In this document: piece by piece, positions 7,879-14,843 of the stretch | Position numbering within the stretch: the stretch's first letter is position 1 | Layout: every line of letters starts with the position of its first letter | DNA from: an uncultured Clostridia bacterium | GTDB taxonomy: Bacteria > Bacillota > Clostridia > UBA1381 | Assembly: GCA_944391635.1 (NCBI GenBank) | Contig: CALXUL010000042.1 | Coordinates: forward strand, 1 to 15,047 | Reading direction: 5' to 3' | DNA: 15,047 nucleotides | Notes under the pieces: model-generated | What the model saw: the letters and a program-made list of their open reading frames with translations, nothing else | Told to the model about the DNA's origin: nothing | The model's database searches: none | Translations under genes and position numbers: made by a program

Positions 7879-7911
7879 ATGGGCAAGCATTTTATGTTTG
7901 CCCATATATTT
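7879..7911 (+). terminator. Hairpin after rpsO, probable weak terminator
   Basis: ATGGGCAAGCA (7879-7889) pairs with TGTTTGCCCAT (7895-7905): 11 pairs including one G-U, with a five-base loop. It is followed only by ATATTT rather than a continuous U tract. Partial readthrough into pnp is therefore likely, as known for E. coli rpsO-pnp. Confidence 0.6.
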
Positions 7912-7919
7912 GGTTATGC

Positions 7920-8022
7920 GGAGATATCTTAGCATATAAATAGAGCTGCAAAAATGTTCTTTGCATCTGTATTTATCTGCTGATATATCTCCCAAAAATA
8001 TATTTAACAAAAGGAGATATGT
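7920..8022 (+). promoter_or_regulatory. pnp leader: long duplex hairpin overlapping an alternative anti-Shine-Dalgarno pairing
   Basis: Bases 7920-7952 face 7960-7992 in a 33-position duplex with no bulges. There are 29 pairs (one G-U), mismatches at 7928/7984, 7935/7977, 7943/7969 and 7946/7966, and a seven-base loop. Such length and regularity fit an RNase III substrate. The base of the 3' arm, ATATATCTCC (7983-7992), is also complementary over ten positions (one G-U) to GGAGATATGT (8013-8022), which contains the pnp Shine-Dalgarno. The 5' base of the hairpin carries the same GGAGATAT (7920-7927). The two structures are mutually exclusive. The pairings are seen directly; the regulatory role is inferred from E. 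coli pnp autoregulation. Confidence 0.6.
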
Positions 8023-8026
8023 GTAA

Positions 8027-10144
8027 ATGTTCAGAACGTTTGAAACAATGCTTGCCGGACGTAAATTGGTGATAGAAACCGGTAAAATGTGCTGTCTGGC
8101 TAATGGAAGCTGTCTTGTTCGTTACGGCGATACCGCTGTTTTAGTAAATGCAACAGCATCACATTCGCCGCGTGAAGGCGTGGATTTCTTCCCGCTTTCA
8201 GTGGACTTTGAAGAAAAGCTCTATTCTGTCGGAAAAATACCCGGCGGATATATTAAGCGTGAGGGCAAACCCTCTGAAAAAGCAATCCTGACCTCAAGAG
8301 TTATCGACCGTCCTATCCGTCCGCTCTTCCCGGCTGATCTTAGAAACGATGTTTCTATTGTCGCTACCGTAATGTCGGTAGAACATGACAACTCGCCTGA
8401 AGTTGCAGCTATGATAGGTACATCTATTGCTCTGTCTATTTCTGATATTCCCTGGGCAGGTCCAATCGCAGGCGTATGGCTCGGGCTTGTAGACGGTAAG
8501 TACGTAATTAATCCTACTGTTGAAGAACGAGAAAAGTCACAAATGCATGTAACTGTTGCCGGCACAAAGGAAAAAATAATTATGATTGAGGCTGGTGCAA
8601 ATGAAATAGCCGAAGATGTTATGCTCAATGGCATTAAATTTGCACACGAAACTATCAAAGAACTATGCGATTTCATACAAGGTATAAAAGACGAAATCGG
8701 AAAACCGAAGTTTTCATATGAACCGCACACAATTGACAGCGAGATTTGGGATGTTGTAAAAGAAACTTGCTACGATAAAATCAAATTTGCGCTTGATACA
8801 GATGATAAAAACATCCGCGATGCACGTATGGGCGAGATTGAAGATGAAATTATTGAGAACTTTTCTGAGCAGTTCCCGAACCTTGCAGCTGACCTTGGCG
8901 AGGTTCTTTACAAAATGCAAAAGGAAATTGTCAGAACCTGGCTTTATGAAGGAAAACGTGTTGACGGCAGAGGATTAGACGAAATACGTCCTCTGTCAGC
9001 AGAAGTAGATTTACTGCCGCGCACACACGGCTCAGGTCTTTTTACAAGAGGTCAAACACAAGTACTAACCGTTGCAACGCTTGCACCGCTTGCGGAAATG
9101 CAGCGTCTTGATGGAATTGATACAGAAGAATATAAACGTTATATGCATCATTATAATTTCCCGTCATACTCTGTCGGCGAAACCAAGCCGTCAAGAGGTC
9201 CGGGAAGACGCGAAATCGGTCATGGTGCTCTTGCTGAGCGTTCACTGGTTCCGGTTTTACCAAGCGAGGAAGAATTTCCATATGCTATTCGTACCGTTTC
9301 GGAGGTTCTTTCATCAAATGGCTCAACCTCACAAGGCTCCGTATGCGGCTCTACCCTTGCGTTGATGGCTGCCGGTGTTCCAATTAAAGCTCCTGTTGCA
9401 GGTATTTCCTGCGGACTTATAACTACCGATGAAGGCTTTACCACAATGGTAGATATTCAAGGTCTTGAAGATTTTTATGGCGAAATGGACTTTAAGGTTG
9501 CCGGAACAAAAAAAGGTATCACCTCGATCCAGGTAGATATTAAAAATGATGGTCTTACCTATGGAGTTATCGAAGAAGCATTCCGCAAAACAAGGATTGC
9601 AAGATGCCATATAATTGATGATGTACTTCTAAAAGCAATACCGGAAGTACGCGACCATCTTTCAGAGTATGCACCAAAAGTATTAACAATGCATATTGAC
9701 ACTGAAAAAATCCGCGACGTAATCGGTCAGGGCGGGAAAGTTATTCAAAAAATAGTTGCTGATACCGGCGCTAAAATTGATATTGATGACGATGGAACTA
9801 TTTATATATTTGCAGTTGACCAGCACTCAGGCGATGCTGCACGCGAGGCAATTGAACTTATTGTCAAAGAGCCTGAAGTTGGAGAAATTTATACAGGTCC
9901 TGTAAAGACTATAACTGCTTTCGGCGCATTTGTTGAAATCCTCCCCGGCAAAGATGGACTCTGCCACATCTCTAAGCTTGCAAATCACAGGGTTGAAAAG
10001 GTAGAAGATGTTGTAAAAGAAGGCGAAATGCTCACAGTAAAAGTTATGGATATTGACCCAAAAACCGGAAAGATAAGCTTGTCACATAAAGACACATTAC
10101 CGCGTGAGCCTCGAGAAAAGGCACCGCGCAATGAAGAAGAATAA
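8027..10144 (+). CDS. pnp: Polyribonucleotide nucleotidyltransferase (PNPase)
   Basis: This 705-residue phosphorolytic 3'-5' exoribonuclease forms a trimer and works in mRNA decay and RNA quality control. Domains in order are a first RNase PH domain (about 10-145), a helical linker (about 150-300), the second, catalytic RNase PH domain (about 310-545), KH (about 551-610, with GQGG at 567-570) and S1 (about 618-688, beginning GEIYTGPVKTITAFGAFVEI). In the active site EDFYGEMDFKVAGT, the residues equivalent to E. coli D486, D492 and K494 are D482, D488 and K490. FTRGQTQ and GRREIGHGALAERSL also match. The ATG follows AAAAGGAG (8009-8016) by ten bases. It lies 158 bases after rpsO, behind a long leader hairpin that may mediate autoregulation, and a strong terminator follows. 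Confidence 0.98.
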   Translation: MFRTFETMLAGRKLVIETGKMCCLANGSCLVRYGDTAVLVNATASHSPREGVDFFPLSVDFEEKLYSVGKIPGGYIKREGKPSEKAILTSRVIDRPIRPLFPADLRNDVSIVATVMSVEHDNSPEVAAMIGTSIALSISDIPWAGPIAGVWLGLVDGKYVINPTVEEREKSQMHVTVAGTKEKIIMIEAGANEIAEDVMLNGIKFAHETIKELCDFIQGIKDEIGKPKFSYEPHTIDSEIWDVVKETCYDKIKFALDTDDKNIRDARMGEIEDEIIENFSEQFPNLAADLGEVLYKMQKEIVRTWLYEGKRVDGRGLDEIRPLSAEVDLLPRTHGSGLFTRGQTQVLTVATLAPLAEMQRLDGIDTEEYKRYMHHYNFPSYSVGETKPSRGPGRREIGHGALAERSLVPVLPSEEEFPYAIRTVSEVLSSNGSTSQGSVCGSTLALMAAGVPIKAPVAGISCGLITTDEGFTTMVDIQGLEDFYGEMDFKVAGTKKGITSIQVDIKNDGLTYGVIEEAFRKTRIARCHIIDDVLLKAIPEVRDHLSEYAPKVLTMHIDTEKIRDVIGQGGKVIQKIVADTGAKIDIDDDGTIYIFAVDQHSGDAAREAIELIVKEPEVGEIYTGPVKTITAFGAFVEILPGKDGLCHISKLANHRVEKVEDVVKEGEMLTVKVMDIDPKTGKISLSHKDTLPREPREKAPRNEEE

Positions 10145-10156
10145 TAAATAAAAACC

Positions 10157-10208
10157 GGCATATCCCAAAGAGTTTTTTCTCTAAATGGGATATGCCAATT
10201 TTTCTTTT
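10157..10208 (+). terminator. Rho-independent terminator of pnp
   Basis: GGCATATCCCA (10157-10167) pairs perfectly with TGGGATATGCC (10186-10196), with an inner GAG/CTC extension in the loop, followed by AATTTTTCTTTT. It starts 12 bases after the pnp stop. Confidence 0.9.
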
Positions 10209-10300
10209 AAAGCCAATTCCATAGCTAATCAACTATACGCTAACCTAAAAATATAGTCATATGCGTTTAGTCAATATTATTAAAATTACTTTATCCAATA

Positions 10301-10342
10301 AAAAAAGCAGGCTGCTTGTTTTACATAAACAGCCTGTTTTTT
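10301..10342. terminator. Bidirectional terminator between pnp and the DUF1015 gene
   Basis: CAGGCTG (10308-10314) pairs with CAGCCTG (10330-10336), extended by one G-U and five A-T pairs. Thus the stem is flanked by A tracts on the left and T tracts on the right and can terminate in both directions. It mainly serves the minus-strand DUF1015 gene ending at 10357. The bases between the two terminators (10209-10300) hold nothing recognisable. Confidence 0.85.
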
Positions 10343-10356
10343 AAGTTCGCATTTAT

Positions 10357-11670
10357 TTAATCAAGAAGGTTTACAATAATGCCGCTTGCAGGCTTTGGAA
10401 AAACACAAATTGAACGCTCCGGCATTTTTTCTCCCTCGGTAACCACCTCGCGTATCTGTTCGGCTTTTACAGGGTTCATGCATATCATACACTGATGCGT
10501 TCCCTTTCTTAGTTCATTTATCCCTGCCGTTATACTCTTCACATATGTAACCCGCTCAATATATGCCTCCTCCTTGATATTAAAAATATCTTCAAGTATC
10601 AGCTTATTTAATACCGTTACATCAAGTCCTCTATAACTGTCCGACACATCCGGCAATATTTTCTCAAGGAATTTTTCATCAGTTAAGGTAAGCCGATAAA
10701 AATAATTTTTGCCCGTATATACAGCAAACCTATTTACGTGACGTGTTGTTGCTATTTGTTTCTTTATAGTATCCACCATTTCTCCTAATTCGGTATCAAC
10801 TATAATTTTTTCTATTTTAAAATGGTCTTGCGCAGCAGACACGAAAAATTCTTCTTTAAACCCACGCGGAAATCTCAGGAGCCTATGGTACGGCACCTGC
10901 ATAAGCCCGTCATCATACGCGTTCGTAAGAAGCGTCATTATATAATTGTAGTTTTCCTCACCGTTATGTTTCGGATTATTAGATGCACACTTTTTTTTAT
11001 ATTCAAGCGCTATTTCATATCTATTTTGTCCATCAATCAGGAAAAATGTATGATCATCAAGCAGATGACAAATATAATCAATTTCTTCCTTATCCGTAAC
11101 AATCCATAACCGCTGCTCAGTACCATCATCTATCACACAGTAAAAGTCCGGTTTACGCTCTGAAAGTTTCTGCATATAATTTGTAAGTGGTTTTTCATTT
11201 TCTATATACATGCAGTTAATCATGCTTACATTTGCGCCAACAGAATCTATCAGCTTTGACCTGTCCGCCTTGTTTTTTGAAACAGACTCTTCGCATGGCA
11301 TCACCGGTCCTTCTTCCATATCGCAAAGTTTCATCTGCACAACGAAACCGCGATTGGCATATGACACATGGTGGTATTCCAACTTCTGTTCATACATATA
11401 TATTGCCGGTTTCTCATCTCTTACCAGCACTTCTTTTTCTATCCAGTCAGAAAGATATTTCGCCGCACGGGTATAGCAATTATCTGTTTCTGTATCGTCA
11501 TCATACGATAATCCACGCATAACCCTGATTATATTATATTCATTAAGGCTATAAAGCTCATGCTTTTCATATTCCTCTATTGAATCATACGGAGGGGCCA
11601 TTACCTTTCCAACGTTGCCTACCTTCTGTTCATTATACCTATATCCACGAAAAGGTCTGATAAGTGACAC
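10357..11670 (-). CDS. DUF1015 family protein (COG4198-like), function unproven
   Basis: This 437-residue soluble protein has the ends of the DUF1015 family. The N-terminus is IRPFRGYRYNEQKVGNV followed by APPYDS (25-30), and the C-terminus is MPERSICVFPKPASGIIVNLL. The middle has the family position PCEESVSKNKADR (125-137) and DGQNRYE (213-219). In relatives I recall, these read HE-x-T...DR and DGHHRYE. This copy therefore seems to have lost histidines at C126, Q215 and N216, while the Arg-Tyr-Glu is retained. Clostridial relatives often sit beside serC and serA, and a distant link to ParB/SerK-type free-serine kinases has been suggested. Here no serine genes are adjacent. The start is GTG 11670 with AGGGGG ten bases upstream. 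The gene is monocistronic, with its own promoter and terminator. Confidence 0.8.
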   Translation of the reverse strand: MSLIRPFRGYRYNEQKVGNVGKVMAPPYDSIEEYEKHELYSLNEYNIIRVMRGLSYDDDTETDNCYTRAAKYLSDWIEKEVLVRDEKPAIYMYEQKLEYHHVSYANRGFVVQMKLCDMEEGPVMPCEESVSKNKADRSKLIDSVGANVSMINCMYIENEKPLTNYMQKLSERKPDFYCVIDDGTEQRLWIVTDKEEIDYICHLLDDHTFFLIDGQNRYEIALEYKKKCASNNPKHNGEENYNYIMTLLTNAYDDGLMQVPYHRLLRFPRGFKEEFFVSAAQDHFKIEKIIVDTELGEMVDTIKKQIATTRHVNRFAVYTGKNYFYRLTLTDEKFLEKILPDVSDSYRGLDVTVLNKLILEDIFNIKEEAYIERVTYVKSITAGINELRKGTHQCMICMNPVKAEQIREVVTEGEKMPERSICVFPKPASGIIVNLLD

Positions 11671-11703
11671 TTCTATATAACCCCCTATCTATTATTTGAT
11701 TTT

Positions 11704-11732
11704 ATAATAAACTATTTTTATATTTTCTTCAA
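11704..11732 (-). promoter_or_regulatory. Promoter of the DUF1015 gene
   Basis: On the minus strand, TTGAAG (11732-11727), 17 bases, then TATTAT (11709-11704). The predicted leader is about 25 bases. Confidence 0.65.
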
Positions 11733-11847
11733 TTCGCATTTTGTTAAAACTTTAAAATTTTTTTTCACACATATGCCTAAATTTACGAAAACGTGAAAGA
11801 CTAATATTGACCGTATAACGGTTATAACTTAAAAAGGAGGATATTTT

Positions 11848-12024
11848 ATGTCACACATGGGCTTTTTTAAAGGTATGGCTGCCGGAATGATTATCGGCGC
11901 AGCAGCCACTATGCTTGTAGACCCGATCTCAGATCGTCAGCGTCATAGGCTGATGAAAAAAACTGAAGGTGTTTTTAGAAGCATTGGCGGTATGATTGAT
12001 ACAGCAGTAGGTATTTTTTCATAA
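11848..12024 (+). CDS. Small glycine-zipper protein, YtxH-like
   Basis: This 58-codon gene has a strong ribosome binding site, AAAAAGGAGG (11831-11840), seven bases before its ATG, and a strong terminator right after its stop. Both support that it is real. Residues 5-22 are a short hydrophobic segment with glycines exactly every four residues (G5, G9, G13, G17). The segment MLVDPISDRQRHRLMKK follows and then an amphipathic C-terminal half (about 38-58). A G-x3-G helix with a following DP-x-x-D and basic stretch recalls small YtxH-type or glycine-zipper membrane proteins of Firmicutes; their function is unknown. It stands alone between the divergent DUF1015 gene and convergent feoB. No sigma-A promoter of good quality is visible upstream. 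Confidence 0.75.
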   Translation: MSHMGFFKGMAAGMIIGAAATMLVDPISDRQRHRLMKKTEGVFRSIGGMIDTAVGIFS

Positions 12025-12029
12025 CCCAC

Positions 12030-12067
12030 AAAAATCCTCCAATGAAAAATTTCATTGGAGGATTTTT
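12030..12067. terminator. Bidirectional terminator between the small zipper gene and feoB
   Basis: A perfect 18-base-pair inverted repeat (12030-12047 with 12050-12067) begins with five A and ends with five T, around ATCCTCCAATG/CATTGGAGGAT. It lies 5 bases from each flanking stop codon, so one hairpin serves both convergent genes. Confidence 0.9.
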
Positions 12068-12071
12068 ACTT

Positions 12072-14102
12072 TTAAATTATATGTATTGCTACCTGATAAA
12101 ACAGCGTTGATACTACCCACGCTATACCAAGCTGCATCAATACCGCCGTTAATGTAAATTTAAAAGAACCAGACTCACGTTTAATCGCTGCAATTGTTGC
12201 AACACATGGGACATATAATAGACAAAATAGCATCATTGAATAAGCATTTATTGCCGTAAATCCGGAATCGTTCAATATAGATGACAGCATGCTCATTCCC
12301 TCTGGCGCAGCAACATTAGATATTCCGTACAAAACCCCCATGCTTGACACAACTACCTCTTTTGCTGCGATACCCGAAAATAATGCAACCCCTATCTGCC
12401 AATATCCAAGCCCTGCCGGTGATAAAACCGGCGCGAAAAATCTGCCAACATATGCCGCAAAACTTGTTCCCATATCATGTGTAAGCCCGTTTGTATTAAA
12501 GTTCAGCAAAAACCATAATATAACTGAAGCTATAAAAATAGTCGTTCCTGCTTTTTGCAGATAATCAGAAATTTTTTCCCACACATATATAGCAATCGTC
12601 CTTTTACTTGGGGTTTTATATTCCGGCAATTCTATCAAAAGATCATTTTCGGTTTTTTTGCCGGTTTTTGAAAGAACAAATAAAACTGCAACAGCTGTAA
12701 TTACTCCTATTACATACATAGAGTACGCCGCAATCATTGCATACTTTCCAAAAAACATATCAGAAAATAACACATACACAGGAAGTCTTGCGCTGCAAGA
12801 CATAAACGGAGTTGCTAAAATAGTCCTCCTTCGGTCTTGGGGATCCTCTAATGCCCTGGATGCCATAACCGCAGGAACGCTGCATCCAAAACCGAGCAGC
12901 ATCGGTATAAATGCACGACCCGATAATCCTATTGCACCCATTATTCCGTCCATTACATACGCCACTCTTGACATATAACCGCTATCCTCAAGAAATGCCA
13001 AAGCAAGAAACAATATGAAAATATTCGGCAAAAACGTTAATACTCCACCAACTCCGGAAATAATTCCGTCTGTCACAAGCGATATTACCATTTCACCCGC
13101 GCCTATATTTTCAAGCATATTCCCCGTTGCATTAGAGAACGCCTCTATCCAGCCCTCGAAAAAACCTTTTATCCAATCGCCTATGGTAAAGGTAAGGAAA
13201 AATACCAGAGCCATTATCAGGAAAAATACCGGCACACCAAAATACCTGTTCGTCAGTATCCTATCCGCACGGTCAGTTGCCGCACTCTTTCGCTCCTTAT
13301 TTACCAAAACTTCAGAGATTATTTCACTTATAAAATCATACTTCTGATTTATTATCTCTGACTCTAAACTCTCGTCTGCAATTCCGGAAAGGTCAATCGG
13401 ATACCTTTCCATTATCTCCCTGTCATGCTCTAAGAGCTTAATAGCATACCATCTAACATTATTTATATCGCGATATTTCTTCTCAAGCATAGATATTACT
13501 ATATCTATTTTGTCTTCAATATCATCCGAATATACCATTACATATTCATCATGATGCTGGTGTATATGCGCTCCGACAGGATGATGATGCTCTTTTGGCA
13601 CAGCTGGCTTATCATAATGGTGGGCAACTGCATGCATTAAAATATCCAAACCGCGTTTTTTTCTTGCTGATACCGGCACAACCGGTATCCCAAGCATCTC
13701 GGGCAGACGGTGCAAGTCTATTTCCATACCACGCTGTTCCACTATATCCATCATATTAAGCGCAAGCACCACCGGCTTACCAAGCTCAATCAACTGTAAG
13801 GTCAGATATAAGTTACGCTCAAGGCTTGATGCATCGGCAACATCAACAATAATATCCGCATCACCGTCTAAAAGATACTGCCTTGTAAGCTTTTCTTCCA
13901 TAGTATAGCAGGTAAGCGAATATGTACCCGGCAAGTCCACAAGTTTATAGGAATTAGAATGATATTTCATCCGACCTTCCTTCTTTTCAACCGTTACGCC
14001 GGGCCAGTTTGCAACTTTTAGCCTTGCACCGGTATACGCGTTAAATAATGTCGTTTTCCCACAGTTGGGATTGCCTACAAATGCAACATTAATCTCATTC
14101 AT
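12072..14102 (-). CDS. feoB: Ferrous iron transport protein FeoB
   Basis: This 676-residue inner-membrane Fe(II) transporter has an N-terminal G domain. G1 is GNPNCGKTT (10-18), the G2 threonine is in WPGVTVEKKEG, G3 is DLPG (56-59), G4 is NMMD (116-119) and G5 is VSA (144-146). A helical GDI-like region follows (about 190-285). The membrane part (about 290-676) has FeoB gate signatures: LEDSGYMSRVAYVMD, MLLGFGCSVPA with its conserved cysteine, MSCSARLPVYVLF, and a second gate repeat near SGIAAKEVVVSSMGVLYG. A histidine-rich linker (ten His in residues 157-184) joins the G domain to the helical region. The ATG overlaps the feoA stop by eight bases. No FeoC follows, since a terminator comes directly after. 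Expected to be iron-repressed, but the operon promoter lies outside the window. Confidence 0.97.
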   Translation of the reverse strand: MNEINVAFVGNPNCGKTTLFNAYTGARLKVANWPGVTVEKKEGRMKYHSNSYKLVDLPGTYSLTCYTMEEKLTRQYLLDGDADIIVDVADASSLERNLYLTLQLIELGKPVVLALNMMDIVEQRGMEIDLHRLPEMLGIPVVPVSARKKRGLDILMHAVAHHYDKPAVPKEHHHPVGAHIHQHHDEYVMVYSDDIEDKIDIVISMLEKKYRDINNVRWYAIKLLEHDREIMERYPIDLSGIADESLESEIINQKYDFISEIISEVLVNKERKSAATDRADRILTNRYFGVPVFFLIMALVFFLTFTIGDWIKGFFEGWIEAFSNATGNMLENIGAGEMVISLVTDGIISGVGGVLTFLPNIFILFLALAFLEDSGYMSRVAYVMDGIMGAIGLSGRAFIPMLLGFGCSVPAVMASRALEDPQDRRRTILATPFMSCSARLPVYVLFSDMFFGKYAMIAAYSMYVIGVITAVAVLFVLSKTGKKTENDLLIELPEYKTPSKRTIAIYVWEKISDYLQKAGTTIFIASVILWFLLNFNTNGLTHDMGTSFAAYVGRFFAPVLSPAGLGYWQIGVALFSGIAAKEVVVSSMGVLYGISNVAAPEGMSMLSSILNDSGFTAINAYSMMLFCLLYVPCVATIAAIKRESGSFKFTLTAVLMQLGIAWVVSTLFYQVAIHII

Positions 14103-14319
14103 ATTTCTCAGTCCTTATACCCCTAACAAAACTGCGCCCCAATGCAACTCTAGTACCTCTTACTTTTATAATCATCGGTCCGCTCCGCTTTTTTTCAAGT
14201 ACGCTCACCTTAGTACCCTTTGTCATACCCAGCATCTCAAGGCGTCTGGTTGTCTTTTCCTGCAAATTTATTTCCCTTATAATAACATTCTCACCCGGGT
14301 TTGCATCATACAATACCAT
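14095..14319 (-). CDS. feoA: Ferrous iron transport protein FeoA
   Basis: This 74-residue cytoplasmic SH3-like protein partners FeoB and is thought to modulate its activity. The order of features matches FeoA: an early glycine-containing strand (ANPGENVIIREI), RRLEMLGMTKGTKVSVLEK at about 25-43, and RGTRVALGRSFVRGI at 54-68, the typical G-x-x-x-A-L-x-R ending. ATG 14319 has GAAGGG about eight bases upstream, and the stop overlaps the feoB start, implying translational coupling. It follows the DUF4330 gene after 17 bases, so all four minus-strand genes here are likely one transcript. Confidence 0.93.
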   Translation of the reverse strand: MVLYDANPGENVIIREINLQEKTTRRLEMLGMTKGTKVSVLEKKRSGPMIIKVRGTRVALGRSFVRGIRTEKYE

Positions 14320-14336
14320 TTTTTATCCCTTCTTTT

Positions 14337-14831
14337 TTACTTAAGCGTTTTAACCGATACCACTTCACCAAACAGTTGCACATACCCATTTAACACACCT
14401 ATGGTTTCTCCAACACATATCTGTTTGCCTGAGCTTGCATAAAATCCGTCATCGGTTTCTGTTCCGCTTGTTTGAAGGGTTACTACAACATCATATCTGT
14501 TATCATACTCTTCGATTTTAAACAGTCCATCATTAGTCTGCACCAAAACATGCGCAGGTGATGTTTCAACATTAACTATTTCGCCCAGGGCATATCCTGT
14601 TTCTGCATCTTCAATATCTTTATAATTCTGATTTATTGCATTAACAGATAAATCACGGATATTCTCTATTCGCAAACTATATTCTATCATACAGTCACCA
14701 CCACGTATAGATTGCGCCTTTTGCAGTTTTATCCCTACCGCAGCAACACACGCAATAAGAAGCAATATAACAAAAATATCTACTATACTGACTTTACCAT
14801 TAATTTTTCCTTGCTCATCTATAAATTTCAT
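14337..14831 (-). CDS. DUF4330-like membrane-anchored protein
   Basis: This protein of 164 residues has an N-terminal MKFIDEQGKINGKV lead-in, then a single hydrophobic helix (about 15-36), and about 125 outward-facing residues predicted to be rich in beta strands. This is the architecture of DUF4330, a family of unknown function often found near envelope or polysaccharide genes. The frame opens at ATG 14837, but AGGAG there is only three bases away. The ATG at 14831 is nine bases from it and gives the MKxIDExGKxxGK start typical of the family, so I used it. It lies 12 bases after a second DUF4330-like gene and 17 before feoA. One or more of the pair may act with the iron transporter or may simply be cotranscribed. 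Confidence 0.7.
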   Translation of the reverse strand: MKFIDEQGKINGKVSIVDIFVILLLIACVAAVGIKLQKAQSIRGGDCMIEYSLRIENIRDLSVNAINQNYKDIEDAETGYALGEIVNVETSPAHVLVQTNDGLFKIEEYDNRYDVVVTLQTSGTETDDGFYASSGKQICVGETIGVLNGYVQLFGEVVSVKTLK

Positions 14832-14843
14832 AGTCATCTTCTC

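Noticed and set aside
7961..7989. TTGCAT-17-TATATC as a pnp promoter
   Set aside because: The -10 box is poor and the sequence is wholly inside the 3' arm of the long hairpin, so its match is probably incidental. It is kept as a competing explanation in the pnp leader finding.
8221..8730. 169-codon open frame on the minus strand inside pnp
   Set aside because: It is fully antisense to conserved pnp coding sequence, has no ribosome binding site or recognisable domain, and its composition is that of a mirror frame. The same applies to other overlapping frames inside lon, mnmA, hydE, DUF1015 and feoB.
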